Assembly (NCBI GenBank): GCA_022385755.1 | Contig: MU278352.1 | Location: forward strand, 744,001-808,000 | Source of the DNA: Trametopsis cervina | Taxonomy: Eukaryota; Basidiomycota; Agaricomycetes; Polyporales; Irpicaceae | Direction of reading: 5' to 3' | Length of the DNA stretch: 64,000 nucleotides | In this document: piece by piece, positions 1 to 11,900 of the stretch | Position numbering within the stretch: the first letter of the stretch is position 1 | Layout: each line of letters opens with the position of its first letter | Notes under the pieces: generated by a model | The model's database searches: none | What the model was told of the DNA's origin: nothing | The model's input: only the letters and a program-made list of their open reading frames with translations | Program-made: the position numbers and the translations under genes

Positions 1-2998
1 GCAGTGCTCGTTGCCTGTGGTGCGCGGATCGAGCTTGTAGATCAGCCGTTCTTCGCCGCCAAGCATGCCCCCGACAGTCCCATTGGCGATGGACTTCAAT
101 CGCATCTTGCGTATAGAGATAAAGTCACCGTCTTGCAAGGCCTCCACAGCTTTCATCTGCTCGCTATATAGTCCAACCTTGACGATCAAGTTTTGGTCGA
201 TCCCCCGTGTCCAATCGGCCGTTGGAGAGATCATACAGTTGTCTGAACGAGGGGTGTAGTCAGTAACATACAGCAGCTTTCGGTCGTTCTTGACGGAGAT
301 TCGCACAACCTATCCAACTATGTGAGACTCAGATAGCAACCGATGATGATTGCGACATACTTCGACGGTACAGTCAAAATGAGTGTCAGGCGAAGCGTCC
401 TGGAACAACTGATGGGGAAATTGGTGTGTGCCATTTGCGTCCGACTCATCCTGCCATGCTTTCTTTCGGCTGTTCGAGAGTGTGAGAGGGTTCTAACAGC
501 TATACACGCAATCAACTACACGTACCGTAACAGATCCACCAAGTGATTTTCTCCCTCAAGTGCCTCGTCGTCCAGCTCACGAAGCTTCTTGATCTCTGAG
601 AACGACCCTTCCCAATATCCACCGGTGCTTTCCTTTATTCTGACATTCTTGATTTCATAATACCCGCCGTTTTTCAGTTCGGGTCCCTTCAATGAAGCCT
701 CGTTCCAGAGCTCAATCTTGAACACCAGGTCCGATAGCGCAGGTATGCACCAACCGGCGATGACGGGTGCTATCGATTCGTTATGAGTGTAGTCCGTGAC
801 ATACAGGCTGTATACACCATTCTCATTCATGTGCCCCTGGAGAACCTACACTGACGGTGAGCACAACTGATCTGACGAATAAAACGGCTGTTCCCACCTC
901 GACTGTACAATCAAAGTAACCTCTCGGGGGAGCATGGGGTGATGCATCCTTGATTAGCCTGTGCTCTCGAGCGAACATGCTTGTATTCGCTGCGTCCGAC
1001 GCACCAATTTGCTGTACAATAGTATCATCTTTGCCGGCGCGCTTTTTGTGTTTCTTCAAGACGTCAAGCCACCAATCTGCCAATCGTATACAATATTCGT
1101 TTTCCGCAGGGCTCAGCTCAATATTGGATATCTGTGGAGAGTACGCTGTTCCGCCGTGTCGCAAGGTTCCGTCTTCGGGATGGAATATCGTCCAGCTCCA
1201 TTGTTTATATGAAGGACAGCTGCCTACTACCTTGGTGCCACGAGGGATCTCAATCTTTTTTCTGATCCATCAGCTCGATGTTAAGGAGATGGCACATTGC
1301 TCACTCACAGAAATATCTCGCATGATCAATACATCGCCCTTAATGGGAGAAGGGAGGTGTTCAGAAACACGTTTGGCGAAGCAGGTCACCGTGAATCCTG
1401 CTTCCAAATTATCTTCATCGGCATTCGAGGGATCAACGATATGTATTCGAATGTATTTCTCTGCGAGGCAGTGTTATGAACCAATTGGATCCAAAAAATG
1501 AAACACTGATCACCTGAAGATGCGCTGATGCTAACTGCCCCTACCAATGTGACGACGCCTATGATGCAACTGGACCTCCCGCAGTTCAGCTCAGCCAATT
1601 GGCAAGATGGCCCCTGGTAGTTGTCAAATTAGCGACTGTGGCGAGACTCGACGGGTTCAGCCCTACCGTTGTAGTGTCAGTGTCAGTTGTAATGCGCGAT
1701 TCAATATAAGACGTATTGTTCTCTCTCGTTCGCGATGCGTCGGGCACCACGGTCTCTATAAGTGGACGTACTGTGAGAGCTCGCGCTGGGGGAGGCGAGC
1801 TCTTCGCAGAGCCGTCGCTTGTCCGTGCGATAGACACAGTTGAGGGAACAGATGCGAATTTTGGAGAACTGGGGACGACAGGATCTGGATGTTGAACTTC
1901 AGTCGTAGTGGAGCCATTCTCCAACGCTGCCTTTTTCTCCTCACGCTTTTTCTGCTTTTTCGCAGTTCTCTTCACCCTCGATGCGCTGTCCGGTAAATGA
2001 TCTCCGTTTGTATTTAAAGGTCCCGACTTGAGGTTCGAAGGGCCCGCTGTTGATTCTGGCACAATTGGCGAAGCCTTCCGAGACGAGTGACCCACAGCAT
2101 CAGATTTCCGCTGTTTGCTGCCGGTATTGCGATACAGCTTCTTTGGGGGCGCAGCTTGAGGTCGCTGCCCCGCGCTGAACGAGGACCCGTCTGTGGCAGC
2201 CTTCACAGGAATCGCAGCCCTATCTTTCGAAATTGATCCCTCTTCCAATGGGGGTGGGGGATCCGCACTGCGCGCAGTAATAATGTTCACAGGGGGCGTA
2301 GATTTTACACCTAACACAGTAGCATGATTGGGGGGAACAGCCTCTCCAGAATCAACTTCCTGTGTTGGGTTTACAGGAGGTGTCGCAAACCAGTCATCTT
2401 GGGACAACGCGCCTCCTTTACGGACTAGAGGTTGAGCAAGTTCCTGTGCTTAAGTACACGTGAGCGACGCCGTATTTGAATCGTTGTGTGAACAAGTGCA
2501 AGTACATTTCCAGGAGTCTACAACCATGCCAGCGGGAAGAGGTTTCTTTTTCGCTTCAAATCGAAGACAAACGCCGGTATCGTATATGAGGTCCATTGGC
2601 AGAGTCTTCATGCTGGCCTTGGAAGATGTCTTCTTGTTAATGGATGCTCCTCGCAAGGAGAGCCAAACAACATCTCCAATGTCGAACTGTAACCCCGTCG
2701 ATTGGAAATACCGTGCACATGTGCCTTGAAAGAACACGTCGAATCGCACGACGTCTTTGGACTCGTTCGATTGCGCCTGTATGTGAACCCTTGCAGGGTC
2801 TTTGTCCCATTTCATGTACACTCGAAACACGAGATATCCGTCTTCGCGTACGCCATGCTCGTGAATGTCTGTTGCTTTGCAGAGATTGGACGAGGTGAAT
2901 ACCGGATCCTCTGGTGGTTCCTCTGAAGAACCTCCTATCTCAGCCGTTTTAATTTTCTTGGACAAGACTAATGTCGCGTCTTCGGAGGGTCTCTTCAT
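1..2998 (-). CDS. pot1: POT1-type telomere single-strand DNA-binding protein, partial at its C-terminus
   Basis: This gene encodes a shelterin-type protein that binds the single-stranded G-rich telomere overhang through OB folds. Exons start at 2998. An N-terminal OB-like segment (about 2480-2900, with FDIGDVVWLSL) is joined by a splice before RKGGALSQDDWF to a Ser/Pro/Lys-rich linker (about 1620-2400). A Telo_bind-like OB fold follows (about 1140-1440, KGDVLIMRDI and SWTIFHPEDGT). The POT1 second OB fold comes next (about 520-960, with FDCTVE at 898-915 and YVTDYT at 786-803). A second copy of that fold lies further downstream (FDCTVE at 361-378, YVTDYT at 253-270). Each copy has an intron directly after FDCTVE (846-897 and 310-360). 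The gene continues past the left edge. The joint near 1490-1600 is unresolved because no clean donor is visible. The family call rests on the FDCTVE...YVTDYT pattern and the order of OB folds. It shares a ~200-bp divergent promoter with the GID5 gene. Confidence 0.8.
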
Positions 2999-3203
2999 GA
3001 GAGTGTAACTTGGCTAGAAGGGCTACTTCTTGAAGTTGCGGGCGCGTACGCGCCTTAATATAACACATCACGTGGTTCGTGTTACTTCCCCGGATCCACG
3101 GGCCGCTGTGGGGAATAGATACTTGCATCGTTAATTGGGGTCAGCCACCATCGCTACTAAAGCTTGCAAGAACAACATTCACACTGCTTCCTCTCAGCTA
3201 AGA
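2999..3203. promoter_or_regulatory. Divergent promoter between POT1 and GID5
   Basis: This 205-bp gap lies between two divergent start codons. It holds a perfect 14-bp palindrome GGCGCGTACGCGCC at 3041-3054 and a TCACGTGG E-box-like site near 3070. Assigning regulatory function to either site is inference. Confidence 0.5.
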
Positions 3204-5984
3204 ATGACGGTAGGAGGGATAACAGTCGCGTACTTGAAGCAGGTTAAAAACACCGTCATCGGTAACCCCACCGCGAAACGGACGTTGGCCAAGGATGAAG
3301 TCTTCATAGGAACGTGAGTCTCTTCCGTGACCACTTCACACGAAACTGATACTCTTCACAGACTGGTGAACTGTGTGTTTGGTTCAGACGTATCCACTGA
3401 CACAGGAGAGAGTCCCGACTATGATCTTCGTACTGAAGCGGCCCACATACTAGCCTCCCTTTCCTATGGCGAGTGGCCTGTCCATCGCATCAACGTGCTT
3501 TATTTGACCAAACTTTGCAGGATCAGCAGAGGCACTTCGAAGTCTTTTACGAGCCAATGCCGTTCAGGCTCTTTTAATTGCCCTCTCGAACTTCCGACCT
3601 TCTGAGCCGACTGTTGTGAAGGCAGCTTTTGCCCGCGCTCTCAGAACTCTGGCTTCCGCTGTAGCTGATGCAGTTGGCCCATCCCAATGGGGGCTACATT
3701 TCCAAATTCCGGATATTCAAGACGAAGCAGGAGTCGTCCTACAATCGTTGTTTCAGGTTGCGTGTCCTGTTCCCCGCGTCAATCAGCTATGTAAGCTTAC
3801 GCTACGACCAGATCGACGCTTTGGACGTCTATTTGCCCTTGCTCCTGGATTCCTCAACTCAAATCTCAATATCTATAGCACATCTTCTTGCGGCTTCCTT
3901 ACGCCATCCTGAGTATCGCAGTGCAGTCTCTGATTGGCTTCCGTCCTCAGAAAGGCAAACAGAGGTTAAAGGGAAACGTGGATGGGAAAAGGCTGATGCA
4001 GGCAATTCTCCCAGTAGGCAAGGCGGTTGGGTGGCAAGACAGCTGGTAGGCCTCCTTCAGAGAAAAGATGTCAAAGTGAGTGACTTAAATCTACAACTGT
4101 CTATGTTTGCTCATCAGCACGTCTCAAGCTACAAGAAGCCGCTCTGTTAGCCCTTGCTGCGCTTGCTAAAGGAAATTCTCTCGTAGCGACGAAACTAGAG
4201 AAAGCTCCGTCTGACCAAACCCGTGAGTAGCACTAATCAAGTTGATCAACTACCCTAATATCGTGTTGCACAGCAACTTCCACACTGGTATTGTCTGCAT
4301 GCAAATCGCGTACTACGGATTTACAGGTAGCAGCTTGTCTATGGTAAGCAGTTAAGATCCAATTATAGCCTTCTTCGGTAGCTGAACAGCTTGTCTTCCC
4401 AGTGCTACAAATGTTTTCAGAGCTGGTAATGTGACGCATTTGTTACATCCTGACCACACTACGCCCATGACAATCATTCACGTCATGAATGGGTTGATTG
4501 AGGCAGAGCTTGAATCTCCTCAGACACGGACAAAAGCCTGCTACATACTGTGTTCGTTTATATCTCATCCTGTTATTTCTGGGTCGCTGATAACTTGCTT
4601 AGATTACCTGGTAACGGATAACAAGGATCTTTGTCAACTAGCGTATGAACGAGGGTCCCTCGTAAAATTAGCGCAGCTAGTGAGGAGCATCACCCCTAGC
4701 GAGGCCACTGCCGGGTGGGACGAAGACGAACCGGAGAGCACATCTTCTTTACGCGCAGTATGTCGTCTCTTGAAGTTGAATATTATATCTGCTGAAGCTG
4801 TATGGCAGGCGGCACTGACAACGATAGCGGCCATGTCTATGTTCGACACAGATATCCGTGGCGAAATATCTGGGGCCCTCAAACTAGTACCGTATATCCA
4901 AGCCTCACTTGCTCATCGCCACGTAGGAGTCCGATTCGCCGCGTGTCAATGTGTACGAGCTCTCAGCCGTGCCGTGTCAGTGCTTCGAACAAACCTCGTC
5001 GATTCAGGGCTCGCCCTCGCAGTCTTCGACATATTTGGCCGCAAAGACGAAGACCCCAGGGTGACTTATGCAGCTTCATCAGTCATATGTAACATCGTTT
5101 CAGATTGCTCGCCATTGCAAGATGTGAGTAGTTCAAGAGTAGCTCAACCGCCAATCTTCTCATAATGGCGGCAGAAACTCCTTGAAAAAGGTGTTATCGA
5201 ACGGCTTGTGGACCTGTTGGGCTCGGGCGACTCTGACATTATAACGAATGCCCTTTGGGCTTTCAAGAACCTCCTGTATAAGAGTCCTTTACCACTCAAA
5301 CTTCGTGTCTCGCAAGCCGTCGGCTGGAGCGCTATATCTAAGTTCGCTCTTTCGCAAGCTAGGGAATCTACATGCTGACCAATCATCGGTGATAGGTTTT
5401 TGTTCGACGAAAATGCTCTCGTTCAGGAACAAACTGTGCATATGCTGCGAAATATAGCGGACGGACATGAAGGCATCGAGATGATTTTCGACGGGTTAGG
5501 TAGCGAGGTCCTCCTGAGCTGCATAGGTTACGCACTGGAGTCGGAGAATGAAGATGTAATCACTCAGGTGGGTACGTCTTTATGCATCAAGGCGCTTCTT
5601 ATCCCAATCGTGTACGCCCAGGGTGTATGTCTTCTCGGCAATATCTCCAACTCCGTAGCCCGCTCCCACGAGGTTCTAGCAAATTCAATGATCCTCCAGT
5701 CACTCAGACGATGTCTTGTGGATGCAAAGGTCGATATACGAAGGCCTGCCGTCACATGTGTTCTGCAACTAATCAAGGCGAACCCTGGAAGTCATAAGGA
5801 GTTCCACGACTCGGGTATCGATACTACCCTCCGGCATATGTGTGATTACGGAGGCGGGCTTTTGGCATCCAGTCCCACTGCTACGTTCCATCGCCAATTT
5901 GGCGTGGAAGATGATCGAGAGGTGAAAGAGAAGGCGAGGGAGGCACTCAGTCGTTTACAGCTGAATTTCCCAGACTATGAGTAG
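3204..5984 (+). CDS. GID5: GID/CTLH ubiquitin ligase subunit GID5 (Vid28/ARMC8), armadillo repeats
   Basis: This is the scaffold subunit of the GID/CTLH E3 ligase, which in yeast docks substrate receptors for degradation of gluconeogenic enzymes. The chosen start gives MTVGGITVAYLKQVKNTVIG, matching the conserved ARMC8 N-terminal LKN-AVIGN motif. Many exons follow: 3204-3313, about 3361-3530, 3540-3760, 3770-4070, 4420-5125, 5170-5390, 5397-5567 and 5620-5984. They code mainly for alpha-helical ARM repeats. One stretch, FAACQCVRALSRAVSVLRT (about 4940-5000), closely matches the ARMC8 signature RLAAVRCLHSLSRSV-QLRT. The C-terminal exon ends FPDYE and then stop. No frameshift was seen. Exon boundaries are approximate. 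The family assignment is firm from these colinear matches. Confidence 0.88.
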
Positions 5985-6272
5985 AGCATGGATTTCATAT
6001 ATTTGTTGTACCATCAGAGTCATTCGTACAGTGTTGATCTATAATACACAGTCTACTGGAACAAATGGATCGGGAATTGAAGAAAAGACATTATTTGAAT
6101 TTTGCGATACATCTTCCAGTGAGCCTGGATAGCCGGGTGAACGCAGAGTATTGGAAGCCGACACGATATATAGCGATACGACTTGAGTTTCATACATAAT
6201 CTCTTGTCTGTTGCAGTCTCAATCAAGTGGCTGTATTGCATTCTGGGTTAGATTTGCTACAAGGCTGCAGTG

Positions 6273-7153
6273 CTAACTCAACAAGCTCTCACATGTATCA
6301 TGCGCAACTTTGATGAAAGTTCCTCCAATAGGCGTACCAAGGCCTGTTTCTTGAGCAAATGTGCTGATATCGAAGTTCGTGATAGGTGTGTCTGCCGTTA
6401 CGAATGTCTGTCTATCAAAGCCCGCTGGTTGGTGGAACAATAGGAAGATGTAGCTGTGGAGAATCTGTCAAGGGAATTGATACCGCTGTGGTCTGCATCA
6501 CATAGCACGCACCGATGAGCACCAGTACCAGCCGATGGAGCGGGTTGAAGCCACCCAGACACCGGCGTGGTGATATTGACAAGCTGCTCTGTCGGCCTTG
6601 CGATTGTACTTCGAACAAAATCCCCACCCAAAAAGTGTCTGACTTGAGAAAGCGAGCGATTCTGGTGGCTTGGAGCATCGAGGTCCATAGCCGAAATAAC
6701 AAAGCGTTGGTTACGGCTAATATCCCCTCTGACTGCAAAATGAGGAGTTCCCGCGGTTTCTACAATCAAAGCGTGAATAAAAATGCCTACATTAAGAGGT
6801 CATACTGGCTATCACATACGGTTTCGAGGGAGCTGAACGCCAGCATGTACAGGAACAGCCCTGCCAGATATTTGAGGAAAAGTTACTTCAAGAAGAGTCG
6901 TGGGGTGAAAGGGTAAGCGTATATCTTCAGGAATCTACGGGAAACCGAGTTATAACCAACTAAGACTTGAAAGATTGCAATAACATACATGAGCTTTGCG
7001 GAAGGCAGCCACGACCTCTGCAGTGCTCCTATCCTGCGCAACCTTAAGCACGCCATTGATACGAAGAAACAGGCGATAAGTTTTTGGTGGCCCATGGTGT
7101 CTGTGAGTGTCCGCTGAGAGGTAAGCAAGCAGCATATACTTATACCCTGTCAT
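6273..7153 (-). CDS. Phosphatidylethanolamine-binding protein (PEBP) family
   Basis: The family includes yeast Tfs1 (carboxypeptidase Y inhibitor) and RKIP, which bind phospholipids or anions in a conserved pocket. Four exons are inferred. The first (6989-7153) ends AEVVAAFRKAH. The second gives IPEDIRLPFHPTTLLEVTFP, the typical PEBP entry. The third carries FVISAMDLDAPS, matching the DPDAPS pocket motif, and RHFLGGDF, matching RHWLVVN-type sequences. The last begins after an acceptor at about 6449 and reads RYIFLLFHQPAGFDRQ, then FDISTFAQETGLGTPIGGTF and a short tail to the stop at 6273-6275. The pocket Asp before PDAP-like DLDAP is present. The N-terminus is uncertain: the start at 7153 gives no signal peptide, whereas a hydrophobic stretch MGHQKLIACFFVSMA lies one frame away. 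It converges with GID5. Confidence 0.8.
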
Positions 7154-8014
7154 CCGCAACGAGATAATGACAGGTTTCGGTATCAACAAGGACTCTGTCC
7201 ATTGTGGGGTGCGGTGCTGACACGGGCGGGAGAAGCTGTGCGGGTTTTTGGGGGAGAATCAGCTAAGTACGGTCTGCAAGTCAATAGAAATAACGGTCAT
7301 GTCTCATGGATTATTGCATGAGGATGAAAAACTTCCCAAGGGATGCATAGAGTGATCATGGAAAGGGTGTAGATCCTGCCAAACCGGAAAGCACCGCTGA
7401 CAGAGACTGCATGGTGACCTTCGGAGATAATGTCAAGATGTGCCGCTTCCCTGCCTAGGCTCTTCTGAAGCCAACGGCTGACGACTGGTGTGTGAGTGTG
7501 GCGCAATCTGATGGCTAGTCTGCTTTCGTGTTTGCGCGAATGAATGCGAAAGTATTCAACGACACGCGCAATTTCGCGCAGCCAGCGAAGTTTCGACGTG
7601 AACACAATATTGGTGGCAGGCAAGATATCGTTGCAGGTCGACGCGCATAGCAACTACCGATGCCAGCAGAATATTACGGGTGAGTAATGTCGAGGTCGCG
7701 TACAGTACGTATCGTTGAGTCTCTCACCAATTAGGTTTCATACGAACAGCGGCGCGCCACATGCCTATCATTTCTCATCGACATTGAAGTATAATGTATT
7801 CGCTTCTATGCTTCATACTGGCCAGTAATGTGACGTGGAGTTGGGGAATGGATAATGCTCTGGTAGCGTCGGACGAAACCGATAGCTTGTGACTGCCACT
7901 GGCAGCACTTTAGCACGCGTCAATCACGTGACAATTACCTCGGACGCGTCTCGGGCACAATTGGCATCCACACAAGACTACTGTTCTCTATCATCATCCC
8001 ACAGAGTAGCGGGA
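7154..8014. other. Intergenic, no supported gene
   Basis: A 118-codon minus-strand frame at 7297-7653 is open but has no recognisable motif and no splice context. I do not call it. The segment contains the 5' flanks of the PEBP and CoA kinase genes. Confidence 0.5.
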
Positions 8015-8824
8015 ATGCTTGGTGGGCCACCTGTTTAGAATCCCAACGACAGCACTAATCTTTCTCACAGTCGTCGGTCTCACCGGAGGCATTGCGACCG
8101 GAAAGTCCACAGTTTCTGCCCAGCTAAGGTCTTTCGGTTTCCCAGTCGTAGATGCCGATCTGGTAGCCCGTGAAATAGTCCAACCGGGTACACCTGCGCT
8201 CGCCCAGATAGTCAAGCACTTTGGTGAAGATATCCTGCAGGCTGACGGCACGCTCAATCGTCCGAAGCTCGGTTCTATCGTATTTAACGATGAATCCCAA
8301 CGTCAAGTACTGAATCGCATTACACATCCGGCTATTGCACGGAAGATGTTCTGGAGTGTTGTGTCCTATTGGATAAGAGGGCACAAAATATGCATCGTGG
8401 ACAACCCATTGTTGATAGAGGGCGGGATGTACAAATGGATGGGGAAGGTAGTGGTAGTCTATTGGTACGTGTCATAACATCACCATCTCTCTGTTCCTCG
8501 TGAATGACCTTCTTCAGTTCCCCTGAAATTCAGTTGCAACGACTGATGAAACGGGACTCCTCTGCCGCTGAAGCTGCATCGTCCCGCATTAAAGCCCAAT
8601 TGCCAACAGCAGAGAAGCTTCAATACGCTGATATAGTCGTAGATAATTCTGGCTCACCACAAGATCTCCAGATACAAATGGATTCGCTAGTTCGACGATT
8701 GCACAGAGACGCTGGGTGGTGGAGAGTTTACTGGCTGTGCCCACCTATAGGGTTGATTGTGGCTGCATGGACATTGTTCTGGAGGAATGTACGGAGGCTT
8801 AGAAAGGCGGCAAGAAAGCGGTAG
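8015..8824 (+). CDS. CAB5: Dephospho-CoA kinase (CoaE/Cab5)
   Basis: This enzyme phosphorylates the 3'-hydroxyl of dephospho-CoA in the last step of coenzyme A synthesis. The start codon is in a 7-nt first exon (8015-8021). After an intron (8022-8070) the protein reads MLVVGLTGGIATGKST, with the P-loop at residues 8-16. Next come the DADLVAREIVQPG motif and the ITHPAI segment (both CoaE hallmarks), and VDNPLLIEGG, equivalent to the family's DxPLLFE motif. A second intron (about 8465-8518) joins VVVVY to CSPEIQLQRLMKRD. The lid-associated Arg residues RLMKRD and ASSRI are intact. A hydrophobic C-terminal segment, WLCPPIGLIVAAWTLFW, followed by a basic tail suggests membrane anchoring, as in mitochondrial outer-membrane relatives. 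It converges with the DNMT1 gene 151 bp downstream. Confidence 0.93.
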
Positions 8825-8975
8825 TAGATGTGCACATTTTTTCATGTATTTTACAGATACCAACAAACAACAACATATAACAGTGGTGGGTGTGATACAA
8901 CTTCCTTGCTGATACATGCCATCGATACACCTTCCAATCAAGCATTGTACGTCCCTTAACCAACCAGAGATACAG

Positions 8976-11900
8976 CTAATCAACTTCCATGGGTATTTCG
9001 GGGCTTTGCTCCCGAGCATCATCGTCTTGGTCATCCTCGTCTTCCCATTTTTTCAAGAAGACATCTCCCAAAGCTTTGCCAAGTGCGAGAGCTAAGGGAA
9101 CAGGAACAGCATTACCAATTTGTTTATATTGCTATGCGGAAGGTCAGGAATTGTCTCAAAGAGCGAGATTAGGCAAGGCTATCGACGCACAGTCTCAATA
9201 GATGTGTCGTCCAGTGACAAGAACACCTGATGATCAGGGAACCCTTGCGACCGGGCAAATTCCCTCACGGTCAGAATCCGCTTTTGCTGAAGCATATTGG
9301 TGTATGAGCCTGAGGGCGTAAATGCTAGATTGCTAAGTGACGGCGACTGACCGTCGGGTGTAGAACCCTACCACCCTTCTGGGCAGGCGAGGCGGTGGTC
9401 AGCGCTGTGCTGAAAGGCCCCTTCGCGTCGATTCGTCCAAACAAGCCTACATTCAGAGTTGTTCAGCGCTGACTCCGTGTGTATTGCAGCGGTACTTACT
9501 TCTGTATGGCACAGCAGACTTCCCGTTTGAATCGTAATTACTAGGTTCCAGTCGTAACGGCTTAGGGAGATCTTAGTCATGGACATGAGCATGCAACACA
9601 GGCGTTGGGTTAAGATTTACGACATACCAGCATGATTGCTGTCCTTCTTGAATGGCACGTTGCAAGTGCTAGAAAGGGTTGATGATCAGAGATTTCAAAT
9701 AGTGGAGCCAGCGTTCGAAACTGACCGTTCAACCACCTTGGGCCCGAATGTCGCTGTGTACTGGTAGGTCGCATCGTCTTCAGGACGCATCTTTGCCCTC
9801 ATCCACTTTTGATATCGGCTGAGAGGCTCAGTATATTTACCACCTCTGGGATAGCCACAGTGCGGATTTTTCTCCCTTTTCGAGAGAGCCTCTGCGCGCT
9901 TGATATCTAAGGCTGACCTTTGGAGGATCTCGTGTTCATCAGCGGCGCAGAACGGGATAATGATATGAGGGTCGATCCTTTCATTCCAAAACGTTCTTAT
10001 CAGCCGTGAAAATGTGAGTCTTACGATGCACAACGTACCAGTCAAATTTGGGCTATGACAGAAAGGATCGGTGAGTCTGTAGGATATATATTAAAGGGCT
10101 ATAGACTTACCAAATCACTGATTGCATCTTCAACTGTGACAGGGAGGAGAGGAGCGAATTGGAGCCAGTCCAGAAGATGATCACTGTCTGGGTTTACGCG
10201 TACTGCAGGCCACAGGCGTTGTTTTGTTGGGAGTTTATACTTGTCCACATCGTCTGGCGTACAATGCGTGGGGACTGGGAAGTTTGGCAACGACAAAGTC
10301 CGCTTAGCACCCCAGAAAATAATCCGAAGTCGACTTTGCGGAGAGCCGTACTGTCCAGCTTGAAGGACCTTGCAATGGGCCTGATAGCTACATATCACGT
10401 TAGCTATGCTGAAAGGCTTTTTGTGAACAAGATACTCACCCTAGCATGGTAAGTGTGCGTAAGATGAACTTGATCATACCGTTCTTGATGCCTCCAACCT
10501 GTTTCGCACCGTCTTGCTCGGCTTTCAGTTTGGCGTAGAGGAGGGCGTCCACGTTCTCCAAAAGGAAGTAGGAAGGCCGGTAGAAGTCAACAAAGGATAG
10601 CATATTGCATGCGAGTGTGTTTCTGCCAACGAAATTAGACAGCTTTGTGATGATGTCGCCAGTGGTCATACCTTGGATCGTCGACCTTCTATTTGTGCGG
10701 TTCTCAAAGTAAGTTGTATTCACCAGCAGTGGGCAGCGTCACTAACCTTTGAGTGATTCATGCCAGAGAATCCCTGACATGGAGGACCTACGCAGTATCA
10801 GCGCGTTTGATATGGTGCGTGTATTGATGTTTGTTAATTACCTCCATAGATGAAGTCAACCTCTCCAGGTTGAGGCATTGGCGGTATCTCACTTCCCGTT
10901 GCTGTCAACAGTTTCTTTGGTTTCTTGCCTTCAAAAGTCTCGATTGCGTGCTTCAGCAATAAGTTTACGTCTGAATTGTACACTGTCGTGGACGGATGGT
11001 TCTCCCTACTACGCGTGAATATGATTTCAGACTAGCAAAGCGAAACAAAACTCACTTGTAAGAGAGGACTGCACTAGAATCCATCTCAACAGCCCATTTC
11101 GTCTGCACGAAGCCTGACTGATCAAGCCCACTTGAGAGACCTCCTGCTCCCGCAAAGAGCTCTAAGCCTCTCGCTCTCATAGATTTGTTTGATTGCAGGA
11201 GTCGACGATCTTCTTTTATTCTCTCTAATCGTTGGGTTTTGCACTCCTTGCAGGGCTTGAAGCGATGTGGAGCAAGGGGTCTGAAATCTTCCACCCTCAG
11301 GTCATATCTGTGGTACGACTCAGTCCATACGTCGACATAGAAGTGATCATCATGGCTGAGCCACTCTTCAAGCTGATCAGGAGTAAACCGTTTGGGGTGC
11401 TCGACGTATGCTTTGCCTTCGATACGCCAAGCATCAATTCCGTCGCACGTCTCCTCGCTTTGGTAAAGGCGGCGCTTGCTTGGGATGAGACAACGTTCTG
11501 TTCCCCCATGCAATAGCAACAACATACCTCATCATACTTTACATTCCCAAAATGTTCTCTGTTTTCCCTGCGAGCGATAAGATCATATCTCTCGTACAGC
11601 TGAACATCGATAGTGGGCCCTTTGGACGGACTCAGGGCTTTCACAATTTCTGTGATCTGTCCCAGAGTGTAAACGTCGGTTTTGTCCGCTAATGGCCGTA
11701 TATAGACGACATCGTCGACGTGATATCGTGTTGTACCATGAACGAGGGCACCGTCGTCCGACACCTCCCATTTCTCTGCTTGCTCAAATGCGTGCTTGAC
11801 TCCACAGCTGACACACGGACGATCGCGGGGGCATTGCTCCAGAGCGTTTTCAATGTCTTTTTCTCGACGCTCCAAAAAGATAGAGTTATCCTGATCCCAT

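Noticed and set aside
7297..7653. 118-codon minus-strand frame
   Set aside because: No motif, composition or splice context supports coding.
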